64,000 nt of DNA from Nostocoides sp. F2B08 (GTDB lineage Bacteria > Actinomycetota > Actinomycetes > Actinomycetales > Dermatophilaceae), in contig NZ_WESE01000005.1 of the NCBI RefSeq assembly GCF_009184895.1, positions 218,519 to 282,518 on the forward strand, written 5' to 3'. Position 1 is the first letter of the stretch. Every line of letters begins with the position of its first letter. Under the pieces are notes generated by a model. The model was not told the origin of the DNA. It made no database searches and saw nothing but the letters and a program-made list of their open reading frames with translations. Positions 53,156 through 64,000 of the stretch are shown here, in pieces. Made by a program: the position numbers and the translations under genes.

Positions 53156-55294
53156 TCAGTCGGTCGGTGCGCCCCCACCCACCTCCCCGACCTGCATCGG
53201 ACGCATCATCTCGTTGTCCTCGTGCTCGAGGATGTGACAGTGCCAGACGTAGCGGCCGGGCGTCGAGAACGTCGCCCGGATGCGCGTGACCTGCTCGGGG
53301 TAGGCGATGACCGTGTCCTTGCGTCCGGACTCCCAGGGCATCGGCGGCACGGGGGGCGCGTCGCCGAGCATGAACCCGTGGCCGTCCTCGGGGATCACGA
53401 TGCCCTGCCGGTCGATGACGTCGAAGCTGACCTCGTGCAGATGGATCGGGTGGGCGTCGGCGGTGAGGTTGTAGATCTCCCAGGTCTCCGTCGCGCCGGG
53501 CTCGACCGTCTCGCTGACCTCCGCCGACCACATCCGCTCCTCGGCGTGCAGCATCCCGTCGCCGTGGTCCATGACGACCCCGAGCAAGGCCGCGATCGGC
53601 GCCTCCGTGTTCTCGTCCGGCTCGTGAAGGTGCTCGATGAGGGCGAGTCTGCGGACGTGGTCGGGCTCCGGCACGGGCGGCGGTGCCGGCAGCACGAGCC
53701 GCTCCGGCGGCGTCGTCCGGTCGGCGCCCCGGCGACGCGCGACCCGGAACTGCATGACCTGGCCCGTGGTCGCCGGGTCGGCCGGGTCGAAGTCGAGAAT
53801 CGGTTCGCCCCCACCGAAGGGCTCGTCGGGACCGAGGTTGGTCAGCACGTGCGCCCCGAGCGGAACCGACGTGAAGTCGACGATGAGGTCGGCCCGCTCG
53901 GCCGGCCCGAGCAGCACCCGGTTGTCGTATGCGGTGGCCAGGTCGAGCGGTGCGTCGAGGAAGCCGCCGTCGCCGCCGATCTGCCAGACGCGCACGCCGG
54001 GGATCGCGGCGAAGTCGAGGATGAGGAAGCGGGAGCCGCACCCGTTGAGCAGCCGCAGCCGGTACCGGCGCTGCTCGACCTCGAGGTAGGGCCAGGTGCG
54101 GCCGTTGACGATGATGGCGTTGCCGAAGAACTCCGGGTTCCAGATCGGCGGGATGGGGGAGTCGGGCTCCCCGATGTACGGCCCCTCGTATCCGTCGAAG
54201 AACGCCCGCGAGTCCGGGTAGAACAGCTGTCCGTCGTCGGTGAAGGAGCGGTCCTGGATCGCCAGGAGCACCTCGTGGTGGCGCGGTTGCCCCTGGTTCG
54301 GGGTGCCCGGTGCGGGGCCGGGGAGCACCGCACGCCGTCCGGTCGCGGAGTCGATGACGGCGTCGTCGCCGTAGGGTCCGCCACGGACGATGTAGAAGCC
54401 GGCGGGTCCGGCATAGACGTTGGTCCTGGTCAGCCCGAGGGCGTGGTCGTGGTACCAGAGCGTGGAGGCGGGGTTGTCGTTCGGGTACTGGAAGGTGGCT
54501 TCGCCGGCACTCCACGCAACGCCGAACTTCGAGTCTGCGACCGAGCGGAAGTACTCGAACCACCGGCCGTGGTGCGCGTACCCGCCGGGGATGTCGGAGG
54601 CGTCGGGCAGGTACCACGCCTCGGTGTAGCCGTCGCTCTCCTCGCCGACGCCCATCGCCCCGTGGACGTGGGTGATGATCGGGACCGGCCCGGAGTATGC
54701 GGTGTACTGCGTCGCGGGATCGGTGAACTCCTCGGGTGGCACGTAGGTCAGGCCGTCGAAGCTCGGCGTCTGGTCGGTGCGCTCCCGGCCGTCGGCGTTC
54801 GCCCGCTGCTCCGGGTTGGCCCAGTGCAGCGTGGGGTCGACGGGCAGGAGGTGTGGCAGGTACCGACCTTCGGAATCCGTGAGACCGTTCACCCAGGTGA
54901 CGCGCACCGGGGTCCCGTGCTCGGCCTCGATGGTCATGCTCGGGGCGAAGAAGAGCACCTGACCCCGGCCGACGTCTTCGGGTCCGTAGCCCCACACCGT
55001 CGTCGCCGGCCGATCCGGCGGCAGGACCTGCTGGTCGAACTGGCGCATCGCGATGCGATAGACGTCCACCAGCCGACCGTCGTGACGTGTCCGACCCGAA
55101 CGTGGCATCGCCGGCGGTTCGACGAGCGGCGCGACGAACTTGGGCACCTCACCCAGTGGGAGGGTCGCGGGTCTGGTCGATGCCACCGCCGTGGCGCGGG
55201 CACCCGGTGCGCCCGCGTAGAGCGTGAGCACCCCCGATGCCGTGAGAACGAGGAACGATCGGCGGCCGACGACCGGCCCGGACGACTGTGTCAT
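53156..55294 (-). CDS. Multicopper oxidase, secreted by Tat
   Basis: A 712-residue three-domain copper oxidase of the CotA/bilirubin-oxidase type. The N-terminus has a Tat-type signal (GRRSFLVLTASGVLTLYAGAPGARA). The four copper motifs are present: THVHG, WYHDHALG, HPIHLHEVSFDV and WHCHILEHEDNEMM, covering type 1, 2 and 3 coppers. It should oxidise phenols, bilirubin-like compounds or metals outside the membrane. The ATG follows GAGGGAG. It stands alone between mdh and an aquaporin. Confidence 0.95.
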   Translation of the reverse strand: MTQSSGPVVGRRSFLVLTASGVLTLYAGAPGARATAVASTRPATLPLGEVPKFVAPLVEPPAMPRSGRTRHDGRLVDVYRIAMRQFDQQVLPPDRPATTVWGYGPEDVGRGQVLFFAPSMTIEAEHGTPVRVTWVNGLTDSEGRYLPHLLPVDPTLHWANPEQRANADGRERTDQTPSFDGLTYVPPEEFTDPATQYTAYSGPVPIITHVHGAMGVGEESDGYTEAWYLPDASDIPGGYAHHGRWFEYFRSVADSKFGVAWSAGEATFQYPNDNPASTLWYHDHALGLTRTNVYAGPAGFYIVRGGPYGDDAVIDSATGRRAVLPGPAPGTPNQGQPRHHEVLLAIQDRSFTDDGQLFYPDSRAFFDGYEGPYIGEPDSPIPPIWNPEFFGNAIIVNGRTWPYLEVEQRRYRLRLLNGCGSRFLILDFAAIPGVRVWQIGGDGGFLDAPLDLATAYDNRVLLGPAERADLIVDFTSVPLGAHVLTNLGPDEPFGGGEPILDFDPADPATTGQVMQFRVARRRGADRTTPPERLVLPAPPPVPEPDHVRRLALIEHLHEPDENTEAPIAALLGVVMDHGDGMLHAEERMWSAEVSETVEPGATETWEIYNLTADAHPIHLHEVSFDVIDRQGIVIPEDGHGFMLGDAPPVPPMPWESGRKDTVIAYPEQVTRIRATFSTPGRYVWHCHILEHEDNEMMRPMQVGEVGGGAPTD

Positions 55295-55443
55295 GGCTGT
55301 GCTCCCTCGGCGTGCTCACGCATCTGCCTCTATGCAGGCTAGGGCCGGGGATCATGGCTGTCAGGGCCTTGGGCGGGGATGGCCCGTTCAGCCGATGTCG
55401 GGCATCAGGAGCCCTCGTCGTCGGGTGCGTTCCTCCGCCGACC

Positions 55444-55480
55444 GGTGCGAAGTCTCGCCCCGAACACGGAACTACGCACC
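55444..55480 (-). repeat. 37-bp hairpin repeat, copy 2
   Basis: GGTGCG/CGCACC arms with the invariant TTCGGGGCGAGA centre, read on the minus strand, matching the copy at 7507-7543. It lies 16 bases after the aquaporin stop, where it can end transcription. Confidence 0.6.
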
Positions 55481-55496
55481 AAACGAGGCGGTGGGG

Positions 55497-56312
55497 TCAG
55501 CGGGGGGCGTCGGGGTCGACGTGGTCGGCGACCTTGACGTCCTCGAGGTCGATGGTGCCATCGATGTCGCGGTCGCGGCGGTCGATGCCCGTGATGAGGA
55601 CGAACGTTGCCCCTGCGATCGCGGCGCCGACCATCGGCGCGAGCCAGAACACCCACAGCTGCGCGGGGGCCCCGTCCCCGTTGAAGAACGCCACAGCGGT
55701 CGAGCGGGCCGGGTTGACCGAGGTGTTCGAGATCGGGATCGAGATGAGGTGGATCAGGGTGAGCCCGAGGCCGATGGCGATCGGAGCGAATCCGGACGGC
55801 GCCCTGTCGTCGGTCGCCCCGAGGATGATGTAGAGGAACACCGCGGTGAGGATGACCTCGGCCACGATCACGGCGACCAGGCCGTAGCCGCCGGGGGAGT
55901 TGTCGCCGTAGCCGTTGGCGGCCATGTTGCCGATCCGGTCCCAGCCGGGCTGGTCGCGCGCGATGCCCCAGATCGCCGTCGCGCCGAGGCCTCCGCCGAG
56001 CAGCTGCGCTCCGATGTAGCCCGGCACGTCGCGCCACTCGAAGCGGCCGGCGACGGAGAGGCCGACCGTCACGGCCGGGTTGAAGTGAGCTCCGGAGATG
56101 TGCCCGACCGCATAGGCCATGGTCATGACGGTCAGGCCGAACGCGAGTGCGACGCCGAGGAAGCCGACCCCCAGCAGCAGGCTCTGGCCCGCCACGATGT
56201 TGCCGGCGACGAAGCTCGCGGCGAACACGGCGGTGCCGCACCCGCCGAAGACCAGCCAGAACGTCCCGAGGAACTCGGCGCCGAGCTTCTGACCGAGGGT
56301 TGTCTCACGCAT
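55497..56312 (-). CDS. aqpZ: Aquaporin (AqpZ-like)
   Basis: A 271-residue MIP-family channel with six membrane helices and two half-helices. Both NPA boxes are present: [13 protein letters not shown] near residue 70 and SVNPARS near 200. The extra loop of about 20 residues ([21 protein letters not shown]) lies between helices 3 and 4. The ATG at 56312 is chosen since AGGA lies 8 bases upstream; an ATG three codons earlier abuts it. The charged 25-residue tail resembles an acidic cytosolic extension. A water channel is more likely than a glycerol channel. Confidence 0.93.
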   Translation of the reverse strand: MRETTLGQKLGAEFLGTFWLVFGGCGTAVFAASFVAGNIVAGQSLLLGVGFLGVALAFGLTVMTMAYAVGHISGAHFNPAVTVGLSVAGRFEWRDVPGYIGAQLLGGGLGATAIWGIARDQPGWDRIGNMAANGYGDNSPGGYGLVAVIVAEVILTAVFLYIILGATDDRAPSGFAPIAIGLGLTLIHLISIPISNTSVNPARSTAVAFFNGDGAPAQLWVFWLAPMVGAAIAGATFVLITGIDRRDRDIDGTIDLEDVKVADHVDPDAPR

Positions 56313-56395
56313 GGTGACCATCCTGTCGTGCGGGAGCCGCAGGGCTCACATCCCGGTCGCTGCTGCAGCCGGGGCCGCTGGACAACGCGGCGAGC

Positions 56396-57583
56396 CTAGC
56401 GTCCCAGATGTGCCAGCAAAGTAGCGACGACACGCTCGATATCGGTGTCGCGCAACCCCGCTCCGCTCGGGAGTGTGACGCCGTGCGCGAACAGGTCGTC
56501 GGCGACTCCCGAGACGAACGCCCGGGCGCCGGACAGAGCCGGCTGTCGGTGCATCGGCTTCCACAGGTGGCGCACCTCGATACCCGTCGCGTTCATCGCG
56601 GCGACGATCTCGTCGGCGGTGGTCGCGTGCTCGGCGGGGTCGACGACGATCCCGGTCAACCAGCAGTTGTCCTCCTCGTCGTCGCGACCCTCCTCGCGGC
56701 CGAGGAAGCGGATGCCGGGAACCTCGGCCAGTCCGGCGGCGTAGAGGTCGCGGATCTCGCGGCGACGGGCGACGAGGTCGTCGAGCCGGACGAGCTGTGC
56801 CCGGCCGAGGGCCGCCAGCAGGTTCGAGAGCCGGTAGTTGTAGCCGGTCTCGGTGTGCTCGTACCAGGGCACCGGCTGGCGGGCCTGGGTCGAGAGGTAG
56901 CGCGCCCGCGCGATCAGGTCCCCGTCGTTCGACAGGAGCATCCCGCCGCCGGAGGTCGTCATGATCTTGTTGCCGTTGAACGACTGCGCGGCCGCGAGGC
57001 CGAACGAGCCCGAGGGCCGACCGCGGAAGCTGGCCCCCACCGACTCCGCCGCGTCCGCGATGACGGGTATGCGCTGGTCACCCCCGTGCGTCGCGACCAC
57101 CTGGTCGATGACGTCGTAGTCGCAGACCCGGCCGAAGAGGTCGACGGGGACGACGGCCGCGACGTCGACGCCCTCGCGGCGCAGCGTGCCGAGCGCGTCG
57201 TCGAGGAGCAGCGGGTCGATGTTCGCGTCCCCCGGGCGGGAGTCGACCAGGACCGGTGTGGCGCCGGTGTACGCCACGGCGTTCGCCGTGGCCGCGAACG
57301 TCATCGAGGACATCACGACGGCCCGACCCGGGCCGGCACCCACGCCCTCGAGAGCGAGGTGGAGCGCAGCCGTGCCCGACGAGAGCGCCAGCGCGTGCTC
57401 GACCCCGCACCGCTGTGCCATCTCGGTCTCGAAGGCGTCGACGTGCGGCCCGAGAGGTGCGACCCATCCCGAGCGCAGCGCGTCGAGGACGTACTCCTCC
57501 TCGAGGTCGCCCACGGTCGCCTGCGACAACAGGATGCGACCGTCGTCGTCCGGGGCGTCCGGGATGGGGGGCTGGGTGCTCAC
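56396..57583 (-). CDS. DegT/DnrJ/EryC1 family aminotransferase
   Basis: A 395-residue PLP-dependent sugar aminotransferase-type protein. SSGTAALHLALEGVG near residue 66 binds phosphate, PVIADAAESVGASFRGRPSG holds the PLP-pairing Asp, and FNGNKIMTTSGGG carries the catalytic Lys near 205. Family members aminate nucleotide-linked keto-sugars or UDP-sugars of cell-surface glycans. The start is the GTG at 57583. No other sugar-nucleotide gene is adjacent, so the substrate is open. Confidence 0.92.
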   Translation of the reverse strand: MSTQPPIPDAPDDDGRILLSQATVGDLEEEYVLDALRSGWVAPLGPHVDAFETEMAQRCGVEHALALSSGTAALHLALEGVGAGPGRAVVMSSMTFAATANAVAYTGATPVLVDSRPGDANIDPLLLDDALGTLRREGVDVAAVVPVDLFGRVCDYDVIDQVVATHGGDQRIPVIADAAESVGASFRGRPSGSFGLAAAQSFNGNKIMTTSGGGMLLSNDGDLIARARYLSTQARQPVPWYEHTETGYNYRLSNLLAALGRAQLVRLDDLVARRREIRDLYAAGLAEVPGIRFLGREEGRDDEEDNCWLTGIVVDPAEHATTADEIVAAMNATGIEVRHLWKPMHRQPALSGARAFVSGVADDLFAHGVTLPSGAGLRDTDIERVVATLLAHLGR

Positions 57584-57597
57584 CTGCAGGAGCCTAA

Positions 57598-58728
<1,131 letters not shown>

Positions 58729-58761
58729 GCGTTGTTACCCGTGGGTTAAGGTGCTGCGGTC

Positions 58762-59277
58762 ATGGCGACCATCGGCGTAGCGATCGCGATCCCCGAACCC
58801 CACGGCGCCGCGTTGCAGCGGTTCCGTGAGGACTTCGGTGACCCCATGGCCTGCCAGATCCCCGCGCACATCACGATCCTGCCGCCCACCGAGGTCCCCG
58901 AGGAGGACCGCGCGCGCTTCGAGCATCACCTCCAGTGGGTATGCGCCGGCTTCGAGCCGTTCGAGGTGCACCTGCGCGGCACAGGCACGTTCCGCCCCGT
59001 CTCGCCGGTCGTCTTCATCCAGCTCGCCGCCGGGATCGCGCAGTGCGAGTGGCTCGAGTCCGCGGTGCGGTCCGGACCCGTCGACCGCGACCTCGAGTTC
59101 AACTACCACCCGCACGTCACGGTCGCCCACCACCTGCCCGACGCGGCACTCGACCGGGCCTTCACCGAGCTCGCGTCGTACGAGGTGCGCTTCCCCGTCG
59201 ACGCCGTGCACGTCTACGAGCACGGCGGCGACGGCGTGTGGCGGCCCGTCACGCGCTTCGAGTTCGGTCTGGCCTGA
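58762..59277 (+). CDS. 2'-5' RNA ligase family protein
   Basis: A 171-residue 2H phosphoesterase. The two HxT motifs are HITIL near residue 33 and HVTVA near 117, which bind the phosphate of cyclic-phosphate RNA or nucleotides. TAAGGT (58747-58752) lies 9 bases before the ATG as a -10-like element. Its 3' end overlaps the convergent glycosyltransferase end by 29 bases. Biological substrate unknown. Confidence 0.9.
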   Translation: MATIGVAIAIPEPHGAALQRFREDFGDPMACQIPAHITILPPTEVPEEDRARFEHHLQWVCAGFEPFEVHLRGTGTFRPVSPVVFIQLAAGIAQCEWLESAVRSGPVDRDLEFNYHPHVTVAHHLPDAALDRAFTELASYEVRFPVDAVHVYEHGGDGVWRPVTRFEFGLA

Positions 59278-60420
59278 CGGCTGTTCGGAGCACCGGCTCG
59301 ACCGGTGCCGACCTCCCGCGGACGGCGGCGTAGTGCTCCAGCAGCTGCTCGGTGAGCACACCCCACGATCGGCCCTCGACCTCGAGCTGACCGGCGGTTC
59401 CCAGCCGCCGACGCAGGGCCGGGTCGGCGACCAGGCGGAGCACCTGGTCGCGGAGGGCGCCCGGGCGGTGCGGGTCGAAGAGGAAGCCCGTGCCGCCCGG
59501 CCGGACGAGGTCGAGCGGGCCCCGCTCGCCGGTGCCACGACGGGCAGCGACGTCGCCGCCGCCTCCTGCAGGGTCTGCCCGAAGGTCTCGGCGGTGCCGG
59601 TGTGGACGAACACGTCGCACGCCGCATAGGCGTCGGCCAGGTCGTCGCCGTCGCGGAACCCGACGAAGTGGGCGCCCACGAGGCGTCGCTCGAGCTCGGG
59701 GCGGCTGGGTCCGTCGCCGACGACGAGGACGGTGACCCCGCACAACCCGACCACCTCCGCGAGCCGCTCGACCTCCTTCTCCGGCGCCAGGCGCCCCACA
59801 TAGCCGACGATCACCTCACCGCGCGGAGCGAGCCGCTCGCGGAGTCTGCGGGACCCGCTGCCCGCTCGCCGCGTGGGGCTGAACAACGTCGTGTCGACCC
59901 CGCGTCGCCACAGGTGGACCCGCTCGATCCCGGCCCGCTGGAGGGCCTCGACCGACGCCGTCGAGGGGGCGAGCGTGCGGTCGACGCAGTCGTGGATGCC
60001 GCGCACCCAGCGCCAGGCCGCACGCTCGGCGGACCGGCCGACCACGCCCGGAGCGTGGTGGCGGAGGTAGGCGGGAATGTCCGTCTGGTAGACCGCGACG
60101 CAGGGGAGTCTCAGAGCGGCACAGGCGTGCACCCCACGTCTCCCGACCGCGAACGGTGACGCGAGATGCACGATGTCGGGGCCGATGTCCCGGAGCAGTC
60201 GGTCCACGCGTGCGGTCGGCAGTCCCGTCGGGAACTCTCGGACGCGCACGGTGGGCAGGCTGTGGACCCGGGCCCCCGCATACCGATCGGTCGTCGGTCC
60301 CGGGCCGATGATCTCGACCTCGTGACCGCGAGCGGTCAGTTCCTCGGTGATCCGGCAGACGCTCGTGGTGACCCCGTTGCGGGAGGGGAGGAAGGACTCG
60401 GTGACGATCGCGATCCGCAC
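59249..60420 (-). pseudogene. GT4 glycosyltransferase, interrupted by a frameshift
   Basis: A family 4 glycosyltransferase of about 390 residues when repaired. The N-terminal half (RIAIVTESFLPSRNGVTTSVCRIT; then IVHLASPFAVGRRG) and the donor site (GYVGRLAPEKEVERLAEV, GTAETFGQTLQEAAATSLPVVAP) read in one frame. At about 59524, in a GGGGCCC run, the frame must shift by one inserted base to continue as GGPLDLVRPGGTGFLFDPH and end at 59249. As given, the first frame reads on in low-quality sequence antisense to the RNA-ligase gene. It is similar to the PimB/MgtA mannosyltransferases. A one-base deletion or a sequencing error are both possible. Confidence 0.85.
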
Positions 60421-60534
60421 GGATCGACCGTGGCAGGCGCCGGTGCGGATCCGGTGACCTGCCGGAGAGTGTCCGGTGACGCTCCGGTGAGCAGCAGGTG
60501 CGAGACCCGTCCCGCTAGGCCTGGGATGCCGGGC

Positions 60535-60996
60535 TCAGGGGCCCTCGCCGAGCTCCTCGAGGATCCGGCTGCTCGAGTCGGCCTTGTCCTGGCCGCCGAC
60601 TCCGAACGCCATCTCGATGCCGAGCTCGGCGCAGACCTCGGACTCGCTCGTCGGCATCGCGTCCGGGTCGCGCCGGTCGCCGCCGTTGCAGAACACCAGC
60701 GAGCTGCCCGGGTATGCGGCGCGCACCTTGCGCAGCGAGTCGGTGACGCTGCCGTCGGTGTCGACCGCGACGAAGGCGTCGTCGACCACCCGGAGTGCCC
60801 GCACGATCCGCAGGCGGACGTCCTCCGTGAAGATGACCTTGCCCTTCTTCATCCGCTGCTGCTCGTCGGAGTTGACGATGACGACGAGGTGGCCGTCGCC
60901 GAGCTCGCGGGCGGCCTCCATCATCTGGAGATGGCCGATGTGGAGAGGGTTGAAGTAGCCGCTGACGATCGCGGCGCGAGCGGGAGCGGGCTGCAT
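60535..60996 (-). CDS. Cytidylyltransferase-like (nucleotidyltransferase HxGH) protein
   Basis: A 153-residue alpha/beta phosphodiesterase-type nucleotidyltransferase. The HIGH motif lies in SGYFNPLHIGHLQMMEAAREL near residue 19, and VFCNGGDRRDP near 112 fits the second signature loop; the family includes glycerol-3-phosphate cytidylyltransferases. It stands alone downstream of the mutase promoter on the opposite strand. Substrate unknown. Confidence 0.85.
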   Translation of the reverse strand: MQPAPARAAIVSGYFNPLHIGHLQMMEAARELGDGHLVVIVNSDEQQRMKKGKVIFTEDVRLRIVRALRVVDDAFVAVDTDGSVTDSLRKVRAAYPGSSLVFCNGGDRRDPDAMPTSESEVCAELGIEMAFGVGGQDKADSSSRILEELGEGP

Positions 60997-61102
60997 GCGC
61001 AGCAGGGTAGCCGGTGGGGCGTTCGCGCGGCTCCGACGGACGGCGGAGTCAGGGTGCGGTGAGGTCGGCCACGGCCCCTGTCCGCGGTTCGGCGCGCCCC
61101 AC

Positions 61103-61108
61103 TACGGT
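61103..61108 (+). promoter_or_regulatory. Leaderless-type -10 element (TACGGT) of the mutase gene
   Basis: TACGGT is followed by seven bases and the ATG at 61116, with no ribosome site. It decides the start over longer open frame upstream. Confidence 0.5.
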
Positions 61109-61115
61109 TGGACCC

Positions 61116-62705
<1,590 letters not shown>

Positions 62706-62768
62706 GTCGGATCGGACCTCCGCTCCACGTCTCCGCCGGCGCCGCGCCCTCCTCCCCGAGACGGTTGC

Positions 62769-62948
62769 TCGCGCGGTGGGCATGCCGGTGTGTGGTGGGG
62801 TGCTGCCGGGTGTGCCAGGGGCGCGGTGTGTCGCGCGGTGGGCATGCCGGTGTGTGGTGGAGTGCTGCCGGGTGTGCCAGGGGCGCGGTATGTCGCGCGG
62901 TGGGCATGCCGGTGTGTGGTGCGGGCTGCCGGGTGTGCCAGGGGCGCG
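62769..62948 (+). repeat. 61-62 bp tandem repeat array C
   Basis: Three copies of GGGCATGCCGGTGTGTGGTG (GGCATGCC at 62779, 62841, 62903) alternate with TGCCAGGGGCGCG (62813, 62875, 62936). The conserved GCGCGGTKGGCATGCCGGTG and YCAGGGGCG match arrays A and B in order and period. It fills the gap between the mutase and the DUF559-type gene. Confidence 0.88.
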
Positions 62949-63047
62949 ATCAGCCGTCGTCCACACTGAACGACCTTCCGGGCGGGTCGTCCACACATAT
63001 CGTTGCGGCGTCTTCCGCAGGGTGGGTAGCCAGGCCAACCTCCCGGT

Positions 63048-63980
63048 ATGGAAATTCCCCGACGCCGACTTCCGCGTGACGTCCGCAGCCGTCGAGCCGC
63101 CGGGATCGCAGCGCGGTACGGCGGCGTCGCGCATCGAGCCGACCTCAGGAAGGTCGGCGTGGGTCGCGACGACGTCCGCGGTGAGGTCGAGGCGGGGCGC
63201 TGGCGGCGACTGGGTCGCCACACCGTCGGGGTGACCACAGGCGATGTGACGGGTCCGGCCCAGTGGTGGCACGCGATCTGGGAGAGCGGCGCCGGGGCGA
63301 TTCTCGACGGCGTGTCTGCGTTGCTGGCCAGTGGGATGACCGGCTTCTCCGCGGACGCGATCGACGTTGCGATCCCCAAGCGCAACAGGCGTCACCGCGT
63401 AGCAGGCGTGCGGTTGCGCCATTACTCCGTCATGCCTCCCTCGACTCGGGGCGGGATCCCTCGCGTGGTTCCCGAGAGGGCGCTGCTCAATGCGATGCAG
63501 TGGGCCATGACCGACCGGACCGCTGCTCTCCTGCTGTGTCTGGCGGTCCAGCAGAGGATCGTCTCTCCGCAGCGGTTGACCAGCGCCTTCATGACCCTCA
63601 CCCGTTGTCGTCGCCGTGCATTCATCAAGGCGGTGATCCGCGACGTATGCGATGGCGCCCACTCGCTCGGCGAGCTCGATGTGGCGTCGTTGTGTCGGCG
63701 TTACGGTCTCCCGCCCCCGACCCGCCAAGCAGTCCGTCGGACGCCGGGCGGACGGGTCTATCTCGATCTCGCCTGGGAGGACGTCGGGCTCGTCGTCGAG
63801 ATCGACGGCGGTCACCACGCGACCGCCCTGAGTCCGGTGCTCGATGCTCTCCGGCAGTGTCAACGGACAGCGGGATTTCCTTGTGTGCGGACAGGTGACT
63901 TCCCTGTCGGCGGACAGGTGTTCTCCCTGTCGGGGGTTAGGTCAGGGGCATCACTCCTCGTCCTTCGGTGGCGTCGCTGA
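63048..63980 (+). pseudogene. DUF559/AbiEi-like protein, 3' end disrupted
   Basis: The first 270 residues read as one protein. The N-terminus (RSRRAAGIAARYGGVAHRADLRKVGVGRDDV) resembles a winged-helix domain of AbiEi-type antitoxin or transcription regulators. The C-terminus VYLDLAWEDVGLVVEIDGGHH is the core of a DUF559 (PD-(D/E)XK-like) nuclease domain. After ALRQ at about 63857 the sequence changes to repeated TGTC/GGACAG motifs, so the last part of the frame is foreign and the gene has lost its 3' end. Such proteins are common in actinobacteria; function is unknown. Confidence 0.75.
63858..63936. mobile_element. End of an insertion sequence (IS21-like)
   Basis: Starting with TGTCAACGGACAG, the sequence holds two tandem copies of a 23-base unit GCGGACAGGTG-N4-CCCTGTC (63887 and 63910), each with GACAGG/CCTGTC arms. 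Multiple short repeats beginning with TGT are typical of IS21-family termini. The element interrupts the DUF559-type gene and continues beyond the window. Confidence 0.5.
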
Positions 63981-64000
63981 GGCGGAGGCTGGTGCCGTCG
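63937..64000 (-). CDS. C-terminal end of a possible transposition protein (partial)
   Basis: A minus-strand frame enters from beyond the window and ends at a TAA at 63937-63939; the visible residues are DGTSLRLSDATEGRGVMPLT. Its position next to the IS end suggests an IS21 helper (IstB-like) or transposase, but 20 residues are too few to identify. Confidence 0.25.
   Translation of the reverse strand, partial: DGTSLRLSDATEGRGVMPLT

Noticed and set aside
52964..55342. A 792-residue plus-strand frame opposite the multicopper oxidase
   Set aside because: The minus strand carries all four copper motifs and a Tat signal; the plus frame has none.
58735..59248. C-terminal 170 residues of the 561-residue glycosyltransferase frame
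   Set aside because: This part is antisense to the 2'-5' RNA ligase gene and follows the frameshift, so it is not part of the real protein.

Overview
This window comes from a high-GC Gram-positive bacterium of the Actinomycetota. The evidence is GC-rich coding throughout, GTG starts, leaderless TANNNT promoters set 6 to 9 bases before a start codon, the actinobacterial neighbours DUF6350-purN-purH and folD-DUF3017, a monomeric isocitrate dehydrogenase and a methylmalonyl-CoA mutase large subunit. A member of the Intrasporangiaceae/Dermatophilaceae would fit, but that is inference. No rRNA, tRNA, prophage or CRISPR array was seen.

Layout: 0-7.5 kb holds a membrane protein, purN, purH, a flavin monooxygenase with an SDR partner, and an MFS transporter. 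7.9-11.8 kb has a gamma-glutamyltransferase, then a carbamate kinase-barbiturase pair. 12-18.3 kb is a sugar locus: GH42 beta-galactosidase and DeoR regulator on one strand, a divergent ABC importer without ATPase on the other. 18.4-29.3 kb has a DMT exporter, a carboxyltransferase with a class III CoA-transferase, an exonuclease, a CBS/DUF294 signalling protein and hydantoinase-type HyuA/HyuB. 29.5-32.9 kb has a pyridoxamine-oxidase-like protein, a two-component system and a DUF2202 protein. 33-46.5 kb is an NCS2 permease, a molybdenum hydroxylase operon ending in a nitrilase-type amidase, a PucR regulator, a divergent allH-allF-allG-like operon and a MocA-like cofactor enzyme. 46.6-62.7 kb is mostly housekeeping: ATP-dependent ligase, folD, icd, mdh, multicopper oxidase, aquaporin, trpS, a frameshifted glycosyltransferase and methylmalonyl-CoA mutase. 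At the right edge an insertion sequence end interrupts a DUF559-type gene.

The most interesting reading is that scattered operons form one cyclic-ureide (uracil/barbiturate type) degradation regulon. A palindrome TTGGCA-N5-TGCCAA is perfect before hyuA and before the CoA-transferase. Close variants precede carbamate kinase-barbiturase, the permease-hydroxylase-amidase unit and the PucR/allHFG divergent pair. The chemistry suggests a route: permease, oxidation by the Mo-hydroxylase, ring opening by barbiturase to ureidomalonate, phosphorolysis by the AllFGH-type transcarbamylase to malonamate and carbamoyl phosphate, ATP formation by carbamate kinase, deamidation of malonamate to malonate, and CoA activation. 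Ureidomalonate is oxalurate with one extra CH2, and oxalurate is the known AllFGH substrate. The energy-conserving step is a hypothesis.

The window is also rich in small intergenic repeats: three arrays of a 62-bp tandem repeat, two copies of an 83-bp element with inverted ends, two copies of a 37-bp hairpin, and a palindrome-rich in-frame insertion in hyuA.
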